From Deltaproteobacteria bacterium (lineage in GTDB: Bacteria > Desulfobacterota > DSM-4660 > Desulfatiglandales > Desulfatiglandaceae), in assembly GCA_019314425.1 (NCBI GenBank), contig JAFCZI010000125.1:1-7027 (forward strand): a stretch of 7,027 nt of DNA, written 5' to 3'. A model generated the notes under the pieces. The model was not told the DNA's origin and did not search any database. It saw only the letters and a program-made list of their open reading frames with translations. Within the stretch, counting starts at the first letter, position 1. Each line of letters begins with the position of its first letter. Below are positions 6,759-7,027 of the stretch, one piece after another. The translations under genes and the position numbers were made by a program.

Positions 6759-6845
6759 TCAGGATACTACTGCTGGTTCCAAATTCAGGTTGGCGCACCT
6801 CCTCTGTATGAAATGGCGCCACCACCAATTCCTCAAAACAGCCAT
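6759..6845 (-). CDS. trpL: trp operon leader peptide with three consecutive Trp codons
   Basis: A 28-codon frame beginning MAVLRNWWWRHF and ending at TGA 6759-6761. It reads three TGG codons in a row at 6819-6827. It lies about 140 nt upstream of trpE, between a TTGACA box and a terminator hairpin, the expected place for a trp attenuator leader. The peptide has no function of its own in this model: its translation senses charged tRNA-Trp. The start is uncertain. ATG 6845 has only a weak purine stretch (GAGAAT) upstream. An in-frame ATG at 6872 would give 37 aa (METYENENT added) and has AGGTG 7 nt upstream, but it may coincide with or precede the transcription start. The Trp codons overlap the 5' strand of the first hairpin, as needed for stalling to release strand 2. 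The leader role is strongly supported by context; the exact N-terminus is not. Confidence 0.86.
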   Translation of the reverse strand: MAVLRNWWWRHFIQRRCANLNLEPAVVS

Positions 6846-6879
6846 CGTATTTTCATTCTCATAAGTTTCCATACCATAG

Positions 6880-6908
6880 CACCTAGTCTCTCAGGAAAAA
6901 AATGTCAA
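6880..6908 (-). promoter_or_regulatory. Putative sigma-70-type promoter of the trp operon
   Basis: A perfect TTGACA (-35 consensus) lies at 6903-6908, preceded by an A-rich tract that could act as an UP element and followed by seven T residues. At 17-nt spacing the hexamer is TAGGTG (6880-6885), a poor match to TATAAT; a better match, TATGGT at 6873-6878, is 24 nt away and too far. With the 17-nt spacing, transcription would begin near 6873, leaving room for a leader starting at ATG 6845. The -35 and position are convincing; the -10 is not. Confidence 0.5.
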
Positions 6909-6959
6909 GTTTTTTTATGGCGTCGTAAAAAGTCCCATCTACTGCGTTTCAGAAAACAA

Positions 6960-7022
6960 GGGCAGCCACACAGGTCTGCCCCTACGTCCCCAATCCGTAG
7001 GGGCGGACCTGTGTGTCCGCCC
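6960..7022. repeat. Two-arm inverted REP-like element upstream of the trp promoter
   Basis: Left arm 6960-6986 and right arm 6996-7022 are 27 nt each, in inverted orientation, separated by 9 nt (TCCCCAATC). The arms agree at 24 of 27 positions. Each arm is also a small hairpin by itself: GGGCAG with CTGCCC in the left, and GGGCGGAC with GTCCGCCC in the right. This is the layout of paired REP units. It lies about 50 nt upstream of the TTGACA box and may separate the operon from its upstream neighbour. Confidence 0.8.
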
Positions 7023-7027
7023 TTCCG

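Larger units (their letters stand above)
6655..6845 (-). promoter_or_regulatory. Ribosome-mediated trp transcription attenuator
   Basis: Complete attenuator: Trp-rich leader frame, strand 1, strand 2, strand 3 and strand 4 plus U-tract. Strands 1:2 pair GTGGCGCC (6815-6822) with GGCTCCAC (6721-6728), one mismatch, enclosing a nested 9-bp stem GAGGTGCGC (6793-6801) with GCGCACTTC (6735-6743), one G-U pair. Strand 2 (6717-6725) alternatively pairs with strand 3 (6680-6688). Strand 3 alternatively pairs with strand 4 (6663-6670) as a terminator. A ribosome held at the TGG codons would cover the outer part of strand 1, freeing strand 2 to block the terminator. Pairings were found by eye; no folding energies were computed. 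Confidence 0.88.

Noticed and set aside
6625..6828. 67-codon minus-strand frame across the attenuator, in a different frame from the Trp leader
   Set aside because: It begins at a TTG inside the TGG run, has no ribosome-binding site, runs through the terminator stem and ends just before trpE; its sequence is explained by the RNA structures.
6876..6892. TrpR-like operator around ACTAG near the start site
   Set aside because: Only one ACTAG half-site is present; there is no convincing two-fold symmetric operator.
6780..6900. TRAP-type GAG/UAG repeats or a T-box in the leader
   Set aside because: There is no regularly spaced series of GAG/UAG triplets and no T-box core; the TGG run and alternative hairpins explain the region.

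Overview
The window carries a complete tryptophan biosynthesis operon on the minus strand, in the order leader peptide, trpE, trpG, trpD, trpC, trpF, trpB, trpA, read from about 6870 down to 43. All seven enzymes needed to turn chorismate into L-tryptophan are separate, full-length genes with their catalytic motifs intact. The genes are tightly packed: 5 nt between E and G, an ATGA overlap between G and D, 0 nt between D and C, 27 nt between C and F, 5 nt between F and B, and an 8-nt overlap between B and A. A single transcript with coupled translation is the natural reading. Three of the seven genes start with a non-ATG codon (TTG for trpE, GTG for trpF and trpA), each behind a clear Shine-Dalgarno sequence.

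The non-coding part at the right (6620-7027) holds the control region. A TTGACA box (6903-6908) is followed by a short reading frame of 28 codons (or 37 from an upstream ATG) that contains three consecutive TGG (Trp) codons. Next come mutually exclusive RNA hairpins ending in a strong intrinsic terminator (8-bp GC-rich stem, seven U residues) just before trpE. This is a ribosome-mediated transcription attenuator of the classical trp type: with scarce charged tRNA-Trp the ribosome stalls on the Trp codons, strand 2 pairs with strand 3, and transcription enters trpE; with plentiful tryptophan the terminator forms. TrpE also carries the LLES and NPSPYMFY motifs associated with feedback inhibition by tryptophan, so control is likely at both transcript and enzyme level.

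Two REP-like palindromes with a shared GTAGGGGC core are present. One is a pair of inverted 27-nt arms upstream of the promoter (6960-7022). The other lies inside the 3' end of trpF (2048-2075), where it is translated as a C-terminal tail. The last 42 bases beyond trpA hold no gene and no visible terminator.

Organism: a Gram-negative-type bacterium with moderate G+C. The gene order, the divergent TrpA/TrpB motifs and the palindromic repeats suggest a Desulfobacterota (deltaproteobacterial) lineage, but this is inference from memory and not proven by the sequence. The window is primary metabolism. I see no new multi-gene system; the most noteworthy items are the leader/attenuator and the repeat captured in the trpF coding region.
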